The notes under the pieces: generated by a model
What the model was told of the DNA's origin: nothing
Seen by the model: the letters and a program-made list of their open reading frames with translations, nothing else
Databases searched by the model: none
Shown here: piece after piece, positions 1-9,698 of the stretch
How the letters are laid out: the number at the start of each line of letters is the position of its first letter
Numbering within the stretch: position 1 is the stretch's first letter
Made by a program: the position numbers and the translations under genes
NCBI GenBank assembly: GCA_019633425.1
Contig: WSUB01000338.1
Location: forward strand, 1-20,668
DNA length: 20,668 nucleotides
DNA from: Tulasnella sp. 424
Lineage: Eukaryota; Basidiomycota; Agaricomycetes; Cantharellales; Tulasnellaceae
Reading direction: 5' to 3'

Positions 1-609
1 GGGGACGAACTTTCCATAATCAAGGAGAACCTTGCGGAAGGTTGGAGTTTGGCCCAGTATAAGGAGGAGCTCGGCCTTATCCCTCGAAAGTATTACATCG
101 TGCGTTGCATTCTTCACGGCACTATCTTATCTTGGTCGGCTGGTTGAGGAAATGGGTGCTGTTTGGGAAGAGGTTGGAGTGCGGGACGTTTGGGGCCCAA
201 TAGGCCCTTGGCAGACGAACGGTAAGCTGACATGAGAAGCAATCGTAGAGGCATATTCACGACGATATATTCGACTACAGATGAGAAGCAAAGAATCGTC
301 GGGGAAATGAACCGCCAGAACGTGTTGCGGATCGCGAATTCGTTCAGACCGCTGCTACTGTCGTATGGTTATTTCGACGAGACGATAGACGAGTGTGTGC
401 TTCTCTCAACTCCAATACGCGATAAAATAACGGTGATGTTTTTCAGATGGACCTCGAAAGTGCACGAAGAGCTCCGCGAGCTGAAGCGTCCGCTTTATGT
501 CAGGGTGTGTATCGATCTTTCCATAAGTTCCAGCTCTTCTCTTATTTCGCTTTTATATCAGTGGCATTGCGCCTGGGCAGTCAAAAGCAGGTCTCCGATG
601 CAAGGCTAA
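1..609 (+). CDS. Probable SAM-dependent methyltransferase, C-terminal part (5' end outside window)
   Basis: Five exons join in frame: 1-99, 149-221, 281-392, 447-504 and 562-609 (stop TAA 607-609). The introns are 49, 59, 54 and 57 nt, all GT...AG. The joined frame reads ...WEEVGVRDVWGPIGPWQTN, then a helical stretch, then WTSKVHEELRELKRPLYVRW. This resembles the end of fungal LaeA-like or secondary-metabolism methyltransferases, where a 'GF.DV' strand is followed by 'P.GPWP.D...K.IG', a helical lid, and a last helix ending in a Y/W-rich strand. The SAM-binding motif I would lie upstream of the window, so the fold is inferred from the C-terminus only. The first intron (100-148, donor GTGCGT) is the least certain; without it the first frame stops at TGA. 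The substrate cannot be told. No break is seen in this part. Confidence 0.5.
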
Positions 610-1234
610 ATGTGCTGCTGGTGGGCCGGCATCCCGTTAAATTGCATCTAGCATAAATGTAGTCGTGATATGACTCGACGCATTCATACTCTTTGTGCAC
701 TCAATTCGTTATAATCTTACACCATAATGTGCACACCGGAGATTCTGATAGCCTTCTTGTCGCCGACGGCATTGAGCGGCTCGCAGTGGCTACCGATTGT
801 TAGCTTTTGGGGAAAGGGCGCCAGGAACGGTGTTTTGTTCCCAATTTCGGCGTTTTTCGCACTTGGGTTCTGGCATCGCCGCTTCCCTCCTCTTCCCACT
901 TCTAGCTGGTTTTATCCAGTGCTTCATCCCCATCTCTTGATCAATCTACCATCTCCTCGACATTAGGTCAAACGAGGAACGGCTTTGATTTGGATCGGAC
1001 TCGTTCATTCAAGGTCATTGAAAGACTCGCGAAAACGCCGACCGCATCGCTCCTTTCTTTTTTCCTGTTAATAATCGCCTCAATTTCCCCTCCTCAGGTT
1101 CAACAAAACAAGCACGCTCGTTCTCACTGGCCGTCCCTACGTTATAACGTCTCTCTCTTCTCTCTCCTCCTTTATTGTCGTCCCACTCGGTGTCGCCAAC
1201 CGTTCAGTCCAGATCCGAATAGGTCTCATCCACC
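610..1234. other. Intergenic region, likely promoter of the sorting nexin locus
   Basis: No gene can be supported here. The small open frames at 727-966 and 717-899 overlap on opposite strands and resemble nothing. From about 1045 to 1230 the plus strand is strongly pyrimidine-rich (CT tracts such as those around 1051-1065 and 1151-1175), which is common in the 5' leader or core promoter of highly expressed fungal genes. An ATG with a good context (CCACCATGC) follows at 1235. Confidence 0.4.
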
Positions 1235-4200
1235 ATGCCCCCACGCAACAAATACCCGGAGGCTTGCAGCGCAGAAGGCCTCATGGCTTCACCGTCGAAA
1301 AATCGCTCTACACTCGAAATCCATCAACGATGCAGTCGTCCTCGGCCGCCGCAAAGGCGACCAAGTTGTCAAGCCCGTCAGGGACGCCGACGAGGCCCTC
1401 GGCTTCTGGCGTTGGAGGTGAAGCTCTTGCAGGAGGGCTTACCCGCACACAGCGTTCACCGTCTCTGAGTCTCGCTATTCCTGCCGAGCCGTCAACACCT
1501 CGTACAGGGGGTGCAACGGCAGATCGTTCATTCAATTTATCACGAACGACACCAACGGTACATATCCCAAGCCCAATTCGGGAATTCTCATCACTTCAAG
1601 CTACACCGCTCTCCGCTGCCAACACCTCGTCCTCGTCAGCAGCGACATCACCCGTCAGCCCTGGTCGAGCAAGGCAAGGCAGTCAAACCCATGCTGGCGG
1701 CATTTTACCACCGGCGTCGTTCTTCCGACCATCAAAGCCCAACTCCGCGACGAACCAGACCTCGGGTGGCGGCAGCTTCAACTTCCCCGGAAGCCCGCCA
1801 AAGTCGTCCCCCCGGAGGCAGCAATGGCATTGGCTAGCCGTTCAAGGCGAGCTCGCCTGCTGCATCGCCTCTAGCGCCAAAGGGCAGTGGGCTACCGAGC
1901 ACGTTCAAGACACCCAATCTCGCTTTAGGTGGCGGAGATGCCGGCGCCCGCATGACGAAGCCGAGTCGAGAACCTTTGTTACCCGTCAGGGAACAACAGA
2001 CGGGCAACAGGACCCAGAGTAGCCTTGCGGATACGAGTGCAAGTTCAGCGGGTGTGCGAGGAAGCTTTGAGAGGATGTGGAGGAGAGGAGGGCCCGAAAC
2101 GCCAGGTACGGCCACGCCTCGAAGGAGCGTCGATCGGAGAAGCGAGAAGAGCGTTCCAGCAGGTGTCGTAGAAGAGACGGAGGTCGACGGCAACAATAAT
2201 ATGGACCTGGAAGCTGGACGAAAGAGCGGAGACGGCGACTTCAACGACGACGCGACCCCTCAACCTTCACCCCTCCCAGAAGATCGAAATCGGTTCGCTC
2301 AAGATGATATCGACTGACTTACCGTCGATGATATTGGAGATGGTACCATTGGGGGTGGAGTCGTGATGGAAATGGGACGTTTATCTCTCGCGGACAATGC
2401 TGTGCGACCAATTTCGATGGCTGACACGAGTGTTCGGACGAGTTATCGAACGGGTGACGGAGGTGATACGGACTTAGAGACTGCTATCATTAGAGATGCA
2501 GTTCTATTCCGAAGAAGTCAAGGAGCCATGGTGGTGTTGGACACGCCAAAGAGCCCCAAGACACCTCGGACTCCTGGTGGTGGGATGGGGGCTATCACCA
2601 GCTTCTCCTTCGACACAGAACGAACGGACTATGAGTCACAATCCCCTCCCCCAAATTCAGCGCATCCGCTTGCGCAAACCCGCCATATCCCCGCTCCGAG
2701 CACGCCAGCCCAGCAGTCTCGCCACGCCCATTTCGCTCCTTCACCTCACCGTTCACCAAAGAACCACTTTGTGAGACCCCCACCTCTCACATCCGAACCA
2801 CCTCCCCCGACCACTACCTCTATAAACTGAAGAGCCAGAAACTCCTCCGGCTATTCCAAGTCAAATCATGGTTCAGCTCACGGGCCCCTATTTTGCAAGC
2901 CTTCGGCAAACTCTTCTGGGTGGGAAGAGTCTCAACCGCCTCTCAAATTTTGTTACCTGCGGTGCCGAGGATTGGGTACTCAATGGTGTCTCCCCCAAGG
3001 ACGAAGATGACAGCTCGGCTTCAACTGGGTCTGAGGGAGTAGGGGACGCCGATAAGGGTCAGCGGCATATCCGCATGGTCAGCGAGGATGATCCAAATCG
3101 GGTAGACGAAACTACCAACCACTCCCGGTCGAGAAACATTATGTGGACGTGAGTTGTTTTCCTGCTACCTCACACATCTAAACGCTTATCGAGCTTTCAC
3201 CTATAGAGGCCACCAGCATGGCGGTCTAAAACTGCTCCTTTCAAAGTTCTCATTCACTCGCCTTCAAAACACAGCAACCGCATTGTCCGGCAGTTACACA
3301 ATGCACTGCGTTACCTCGCTATTCCAAGCCCACTCCCCTATGCATTCCCGATTCTCGTCAGCCTCAAGTGGCCACGTCGGTGAATCCTCCTCAAGCACCA
3401 CCCTTGGTCCATCAATCTCGTCCAGGACGGTGACCCAAGCAAACGCTTTCGACATTCCCGGAAAACAAATTGGCAGTCCCTTGTATGACGATATAGATGA
3501 AGAAAGTGCTGGAACCGTCCACGTCACCGTTCACCGCCGGTTCTCTCACTTCGTTTTCCTCCCAACGGCACTTAGTCGAAGACTGCCAGGAATCGCACTG
3601 CCGCCACTCCCAGATAAGCAGTATACTGGTCGCTTCAACGACGAGTTCGTCGAAGCTAGAAGAGGAGATCTGGAGAAGTGGTTGTCACGGGTGGTCCGCT
3701 ATCCTTTGGCTTGGAACAGCGAGGTGGTGGTTTTCTTCTTAAGCTGTGATAACGAGACGGTTCGTAATGCTCGCCGAATATGAGATTCTTGTACGCTCTT
3801 TCTAACCTACTCCTTAACTTTTAGGAATGGCGTAGAAACCTACCTCGATTCCTCGCACCACCTCCGTCATTGGGACCTGCTTTCTGTGCTCACGTCTACC
3901 ATCAAGACTTCAACTTTGACTCAGAGGAGGCAGAGGAGACCGTCGACCGCTTCGAGAATCACCCTGTAGGAGTCGGGAGGGGCGTCCAGGGTGTGCGTGG
4001 GGTATTCGGCCGACTGCGAGAAGCTCATGTCGGTGCGTCGGATCATCGAGATGACAAACGCAACCTTGAATGAGTACTAACCTAACGTTTTTAGGCATGT
4101 CAATCGCAACTCGAGCTCTATCATATTCTCTCCTTTCACTTATAACCTCTACTCCCGCTGAGTCATCCACTCTTTCGCCTACATCGCCTACGGTCTCGTA

Positions 4201-5599
4201 TCCTTGGGAGACAGAGGACGACGGAAACGATGAAGGGTCTGGGAAGAAAGGACTCACGAATGATGAGGGTGCATGGTGCTGGCGTGATGATTGTGAAGGT
4301 GTGTGGATGTTTTTGGGCCAATCATTTTGACGATGGGTTGCTCAATTTCCCCACCAAACGTAGATTGCTTAAAGCGTACCAAAGCGTACCAGCGAACAGT
4401 AGAAACGCTTCAGTATATTGCTGACGCTTATGACGATCACATAAGTGTTGCGAGAGGGTTGATCAAGATGATGTTAACCTTTTGTGGCGTTTTCATACTT
4501 TAGGCTCGGCGGACGCAGTACGCGACTCATGATGCACTGAAGGATGTCGCTCACCCGAGCGCAACATATGCGGTACGATTCACGATATAGACCATCTTAT
4601 ATGTTCATTGACATCTCCCGTTTGATATAGGGAGTGATTGACGCTCACCGTGCCACACTCTCGCGCTTTGACGAACTAAACCAAAATATCGACATGCGTT
4701 CCGTTCAGTTCATCACGTCCTGCTTGCTTCACCATGCTCACCAGTCTGCCTCTAGTCTGATCCCGATCATGCGCGAGCTGCACGTTGCGAAACTGTAGTG
4801 AACACGACGATGGCCGAATTCGACAACTACCACAGTCAAAAGGGCGAGGACTTTGACCGGATTGCTAAGGAGCATCTGGATGGAGAGATTGCATTCCACG
4901 AGCAGGTTCGACCACTTTGAATGGAGCATTAATCTCGTTGGCTGATTGGTACCACCTCGACAGATTCTTCGTTACCTGAGGTCAGCTCGAGCCGGGTTCG
5001 AGCCGCCCTCGGCTACCTCCCCCACCGGTCAAACCTACTTCCCAGCCTCACCACCAGCCTCAGCCACGCCGCCAGCATCTGCTTTCACGACGATGTCCGG
5101 CCGTCAACGTTCTTCCTCCATGAGCCAATATTACTCAGCTCTGCCTAACGGACCCCGTCAACCTTCAATCTACGAACGAGACTTGGGTACAGCAACTGTT
5201 CATCGTCAACCGGCCCCTCTACCCCAACCTACGGTGCACATCTTCGACTCGGGCGTCGTTTGCCCTGTCAGTACCGCGGTGAATACAATCGTCGGAGGCA
5301 TCAAAGGCGGAGCGGAAGGGTTGAAGGAAACTGGGAGTGTGATGGGCGTGGGCTTACCAAGCCTTTCCATGCCGGGGTTGGGAGATATCACGAGGGGAAG
5401 CGTGTTCGATTTCGGAAGGCTCTGGAATAGTGGGCATCGCTTCTTCAATGTAGAAAAGCGGCACGTTAACGAGTTTCTCACCTCACGGTTAACGACAGCC
5501 AAGTATCGGGTGGGCAACCCATTACTGTTGGTCGCTCTCGAGACCGGATGCCAACCCCCACTGTGTTCCTCTAATCGGTGGGGGACTTTGCTTAGTTAG
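1235..5599 (+). pseudogene. PX-BAR sorting nexin (SNX9/18/33-like), broken reading frame
   Basis: Sorting nexins bind phosphoinositides with a PX domain and bend membranes with a BAR domain during endosomal traffic. A Ser/Pro-rich N-terminal half (about 1330-3100) is followed by a PX core at about 3500-3760, with VHRRFSHFVFL (the R-R-x-S-x-F pocket) and LPPLPDKQYTGRFNDEFVEA, a motif typical of the SNX9/18/33 type. BAR-like helices follow (ALSYSLLSLITSTP, TKAYQRTVETLQYIADAYDD, NTTMAEFDNYHSQKGEDF, KEHLDGEIAFHEQ). Introns seen: 3149-3206, 3760-3824, 4033-4094, 4299-4363, 4441-4503, 4573-4630, 4906-4963. Breaks seen: a frame change near the C run at 1810, TAG 1835, TGA 2315, frame changes near 2829, 3096 and 3385-3440, one around 4700-4770, and an AT instead of GT donor at 4441. 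The start is uncertain (ATG 1235 or 1330). The N-terminal half could be a separate gene. The PX identification is firm; pseudogene status is likely but depends on sequence quality. Confidence 0.72.
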
Positions 5600-6060
5600 C
5601 TTTGTAAATAGAATTCTATACTTTTGCGTCTAGCACCGCAAGACATCAAAAAAAGGAGGGGGAAAAGGCCTTGTGGCGCTTGGCCGACTTAACGCGACAT
5701 CGAAGTCCAAATTTGCATGGTGGACCCGACGTGACGTTATGGTCACACTTTTTCGGGGGGTCGCAGATGAGCTCTCATCACGTGGTGGGAATTTTCATGC
5801 AGTTGTTTGTTTTTCTCATTCTGCATGTCCCGATGACAACGCCCCCCTCCCCACTCCCCCCAGAGCGACGGCTAGGTGCAATGCCTCCCGTCCGTGGATC
5901 AACTCTGCTGGGTTCATAGCCCTAATGACCAGATTAGGAACTCCTTCTCGGGTCGGGTTGAACCACCTGGGGGGTCAAGGAAAAATTTCGGCTCAACCCA
6001 ATTTATAAGCCTTAGCGCTCGGATGCGACCCTGTTTGAAAATAGGAGAGCTGACGATTTC
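5600..6060. other. Intergenic or relic sequence without a recognisable gene
   Basis: Open frames in all three plus frames (5671-5919, 5673-6008, 5876-6085) overlap each other and show no recognisable motif. An A-rich run (about 5648-5655), a G-rich run (5754-5760) and C-rich runs (about 5842-5861) are present. The missing N-terminal half of the following transcription factor, including its Zn2Cys6 cluster (six spaced cysteines), was looked for here and not found. Confidence 0.4.
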
Positions 6061-7600
6061 TCTGGCGATGTTGGGCGCGAATTAGGGCGTTTGACAAACA
6101 GTGGAAGAGCGTGGAAGTCGTCCAGGCGTTTTCGTGTTTGGTGTATTGGAAGGAACCGGATGATAATGTCGGTCCTGACTTTGATTCAGTTCGGAAAGCG
6201 TATTGATGATTTCCCTCTTGCTTTCATTGCTCATGGCCATCTAGCGAACATGGCTCTTCATCGGATACGTGAGTACTGCGTTTCTGAGCGCCGGTTGCAC
6301 ACGCCTAAATCGCTCATTTCCTTTTTTTTTCCCCCCAATTCTGATACAGGCCTGCCGCCTCGCAATCGAACTCAACCTCAACACCTACACGCGCAAGCCC
6401 GATCCTAAAGAAACCGAACTCCATATGCGTGAGCGGAGGAATCAAGCATGGATGTACCTTGTCTTGTTAGTGCATGATCGCTCGTTAGCGATGCAAACCG
6501 GGAGGCCGTGGATGCTTCAAAGGTGCGTTGACCAGATGCCCCCCATGAGATGCCTTCGGAAACTGATCGTCGGTTTGTTGGGGTTTAGGATGATTTAATC
6601 CGGAATTCGGGGAATTGGCATCAACAAGCTCGGGGTGAGCGAAGACCTGAAGATGTCATTGTCGGCGCTTTCGTCCAGCTCCGGAGGCTCTCGGTGCGCT
6701 TTGCCTTGGAACACCTTTCTGGCCCGACACTTTATTCTGATGTTGTTCCCCGGAAATATTCTTAGGCTGAAACAAGCGATGTATTCTACCTCCGCAAGAA
6801 CTCGAGTCGCGACAACTCGGACGTCAATTTCAAAGTCTTACTTAATGGATGTAACACAAAGTTGACCGGGTGGATGGAGTATTGGTAGAACGAAATGTCA
6901 TACGGTACGTCCTAACGTTTCTGTTCCGATGTCTTTCGGTGTCTTAGGACTGACGTAAATTGCACTATTCGGTCTTTTTTTTTTCTAGCTGATGGATCTG
7001 AGTTCCATTTCTGCATGCTCCGGTTCTTCCGATTGCACGTTCGGTTGTTCTTGAATAGTTTGGGGTTGACACAGGTCCGTTCTCCGAGGTTGATGTACTC
7101 GATGTGGTGCTGACAACTAACGGGGCGGTTTTTACAGAGTGAAATTGCCCATACTGGAACCAAGGCAGGATCTGGGTTCAGCATCCAAGCGCTGTCGCTT
7201 TGTTATACATCGGTGAAAGAAACGTTGCAGATCGTGGGGCGATTCAGGGACATGGAGGCTTTGGTGAGTGGGGTCCTCGTCCATCCCCGTTGTGATAGCC
7301 TAGTGGCTGACAAGGACATCCCCAGGGCTTCGGACAGGATGTAATCACAGTCATGAGCGCCTATGCTGCAATCTTCATGCTCCGGGTAGGTTACTCAAGT
7401 GCTCCTATCGCTCAGTTCCCGGTTCTAACGCTGCAGTTGCCCAGCTTGCAAGGCGTACAGGCTACGAAGATACAAATGGCCTCAACCTCGTCGAGATCCG
7501 CGGCCTTATCGAACAGACGGCTGCCGCCTTCTACAACAAAGGGTCTCGTTATCGTCAGCAGGTGCTGCACATACACCTTTCCTCTACAGCTTAGTCAAGT
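6061..7600 (+). pseudogene. Fungal-specific transcription factor (Zn2Cys6 family), middle-domain relic
   Basis: Pieces read as the fungal transcription-factor regulatory domain (Fungal_trans type): SVEVVQAFSCLVYWKEPDD (about 6107-6165), ACRLAIELNLN followed by RERRNQAWMYLVLLVHDRSL and MQTGRPWMLQ (6350-6522), DLIRNSGNWHQQARGERRPE (6592-6651), DVNFKVLLNGCNTKLTGWME (about 6820-6880), FRLHVRLFLNSLGL, and RTGYEDTNGLNLVEIRGLIE (about 7460-7520). Introns include about 6269-6349, 6523-6588, 6905-6989, 7077-7139 and 7264-7325. The Zn2Cys6 DNA-binding motif expected at the N-terminus is absent. Breaks: TGA near 6208, one base missing at the 6522/6589 splice junction, TAG near 6763, and TAG 6886 in EYW*NEM. 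The 3' end runs into a LINE fragment. Such proteins normally regulate metabolic genes; this copy cannot make a full protein. The domain call is good; the ends are approximate. Confidence 0.7.
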
Positions 7601-7674
7601 CAGATCAGGATATGGAGCGCCGATATGGAGTGCCGAAGACAGCGATCCCAGTCAGCGGCAATGCATAGTCGAAG

Positions 7675-7956
7675 TAGACCCCAAGCAGTCAGACCACCGG
7701 AGGAGCAAGTGCCATGGGACCTCCGCAGGTGCCTCTCGAAAGAGCAAAGACGGAATCTGCGGGTTCGTTGTCGGTGAACACGGAGATCATGTACTCGCCG
7801 CAACAGTCCATGCCTCCCGCTTGGGAAGCCATGAACTCCACGAACGGTGACGAAGCAAGAGCAGAGGAGATCCTCCGAAAACAAATGCGTGGCAGAGATC
7901 TCCATGAGAAAGTCGACATGCAAGTAGACGCCGCCCCACCCACCCAAACTGCATGA
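7675..7956 (+). pseudogene. LINE ORF1 (gag-like), C-terminal end
   Basis: This frame ends with DLHEKVDMQVDAAPPTQTA and a TGA at 7954-7956 that overlaps the ATG of the endonuclease frame (ATGA, 7953-7956). Upstream the frame is closed by TAG 7675-7677. No CCHC zinc knuckle is visible, so assignment to ORF1 rests on position only. The part before about 7850, rich in Pro, Ser and Met, could instead be the tail of the transcription factor relic. Confidence 0.4.
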
Positions 7957-9507
7957 GGAACCGCCACAATAACACCAGGAACCCGCCCCTTCGCATCCTT
8001 CAGCTCAACACTTACAAATCAAACCCGACCGTTCACGCTCTCCTCAATGCCGCATGCGGCAAATACAACCTGCTCCTCCTCCAGGAACCCTGGTACGGAG
8101 ACATCGGCAATGACAACCAAGGCGCAACCACTCACAACTCATGGCAGCCCATCCTCCCGTGTTACCCGATTCCCAAAGGGACACATCCTCGAGTCATGGC
8201 ATACGTGAGCCGTGATGACGGTGGATCTGAAGAGATCTAGAGGTTACGGCTCACACCGACCATGAACTCCCTCGATGCCCAAACACTCGAAATTCCGGCT
8301 TGGACGACACCCTCCCTTTCTCATCGCTAATGTGTACAACGCCCCTGCTCGCTCAAACCAGGACCTCGCCACTGTCAGGGCCGTCATGGAAACAGGATGG
8401 CCGGCGGATGTCCCTATCATCCTCAGAGGTGACTGGAACCTACACCACCCCCTGTGGTAACCGAGTCGTGGCAGACAGTCCAACCCTGAGACTGACGACT
8501 TCGTTGGGTGGCTACAAGAACGAAGATTTGAACTTATGAACAACCCCGACAAGCCAACCTTTTTCGGACACGGGAACAACTACCACACAACCATCGACCT
8601 CACCTTCATAAATGAAGCAGCTAGTAGAAGAGATGTCGTCCGAGAATGGACCGTTGATCGCTCCTGGGCAATGACCTCTGACCATGCTGCAATCCGGTGG
8701 ATCTTCGACCCTAGCACGCCCCCAGTCGAGGCCAGCCCTCACCTCCGAAGGAACTTCAAGGACGCCCACGCCCTGGCGTTCATGGAGACATTCTGGGCAA
8801 AGCTAGATGCCACCATCGACGTCTTCGAGCCTCTCAAGAGGGGAAATGGAGCGTTACAAGATGAGATAGAGGCAGCGGCGGTGGCCTTCAGTAACTGTAT
8901 CGAATCCGCGGTTCACGAGACTATCCCGTTATGTAGAAGAGAAGACACCCTAGAGCTAAGGAGTGGTGGAATACAGAGAGCTCTCCGGGAAACTGGCGGA
9001 AGTGGCGGAGCTACAGAGGAGGAGCAAAGAGGAACAGCGTAGTTATGGCACCCAACTCCCCGAAACCGCAAGAGCTCTCTTCGTAGCCAAGCGACGCTTT
9101 ATCCGACAAGTGCGCAAGGCCAAGAAGAACCATGCCAAGGAAAAACTCGCAAGCGCATGTCCGGCAAATCTATACACCTTCTGACGTTGACGCAAGGGAA
9201 GCGGGAGTACCCCTCACCTAGTTTTGACCAAGGCAGGGGCCAAACTCCAGTGATACACCATGCCGACAAATGCAAGCTCCTTCGAGAAAAACTGTTCCCC
9301 ACCCCACCGGATACGGGCGAGGACATGCCAAACCTCAACATCCGACGGCCTGGCGAGATGGCTTGCCCCCCACCAACCCGGAGAGAGGTATATGATGCCA
9401 TCTTTGGGCCTGACCCAAAGGAAGCCCCAGGACCTGATGGGATCACCTTCCTTGCCCTCCGGTGGGCCTGGTGGGCAGCCGAGGAAGAGTTCTTCCTCCT
9501 GATGTGA
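7953..9507 (+). pseudogene. LINE ORF2: endonuclease domain and start of reverse transcriptase, decayed
   Basis: The endonuclease (EEP fold, which nicks target DNA to prime reverse transcription) shows its usual motifs in order: RILQLNTYKS (conserved Asn), LLLLQEPWYG (metal-binding Glu), ANVYNAPARS, RGDWNLHHP (Asp and Asn), TIDLTF and TSDHAAIRW (Asp-His pair). A basic helical linker follows (ARALFVAKRRFIRQVRKAKK). KEAPGPDGITFLALRWAW then marks the entry to the reverse transcriptase. The frame moves from 7953 (phase 0) to 8275 (phase 1), with TAA 8458 in the middle, then to 8963 (phase 2) and 9157 (phase 1). The catalytic RT motifs are absent. The copy cannot be autonomous. Confidence 0.82.
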
Positions 9508-9698
9508 ACACTTTGTCCGAACAAACTCCCTTGAACTATTCTCCGGCATAGCAGAATCGCTGCCTCTGAGATAGGTATCTCAGGGCTAGTGAACTTGTTG
9601 CGGATATTGATTGGGAGGGGGAGAAAGCACAGTCCCCGTTATTCCCCACAGTCGTTGTAAAAATAAAGGACAGTACTAGTATGATACAGGAGAACTGG
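9508..9698. other. Junction between LINE fragment and convergent gene
   Basis: No coding signal is seen. This is the 3' flank of the minus-strand gene ending at 9699 and the right edge of the LINE fragment. No poly(A), target-site duplication or inverted repeat could be recognised at the edge. Confidence 0.35.

Larger units (their letters stand above)
7660..9507 (+). mobile_element. LINE (non-LTR retrotransposon) fragment, truncated at both ends
   Basis: The fragment holds the end of ORF1, the AP-type endonuclease and the first part of the reverse transcriptase, in the order used by fungal LINEs (possibly Tad-like; clade not testable here). The RT palm with its catalytic FADD-type motif, the RNase H region and a poly(A) or repeat tail are missing. 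Sequence after about 9510 no longer reads as RT. LINE copies normally lose their 5' end during insertion. A copy that also lacks the 3' end must have been cut later by deletion or recombination. The left edge against the transcription factor relic is not sharp; it lies somewhere between about 7560 and 7860. Confidence 0.8.

Noticed and set aside
990..1421. Open frame of 143 codons before the sorting nexin
   Set aside because: All three plus frames stay open over much of this stretch, it begins inside a pyrimidine-rich leader, and nothing in it was recognised. It may contain part of a first exon, but this cannot be supported.
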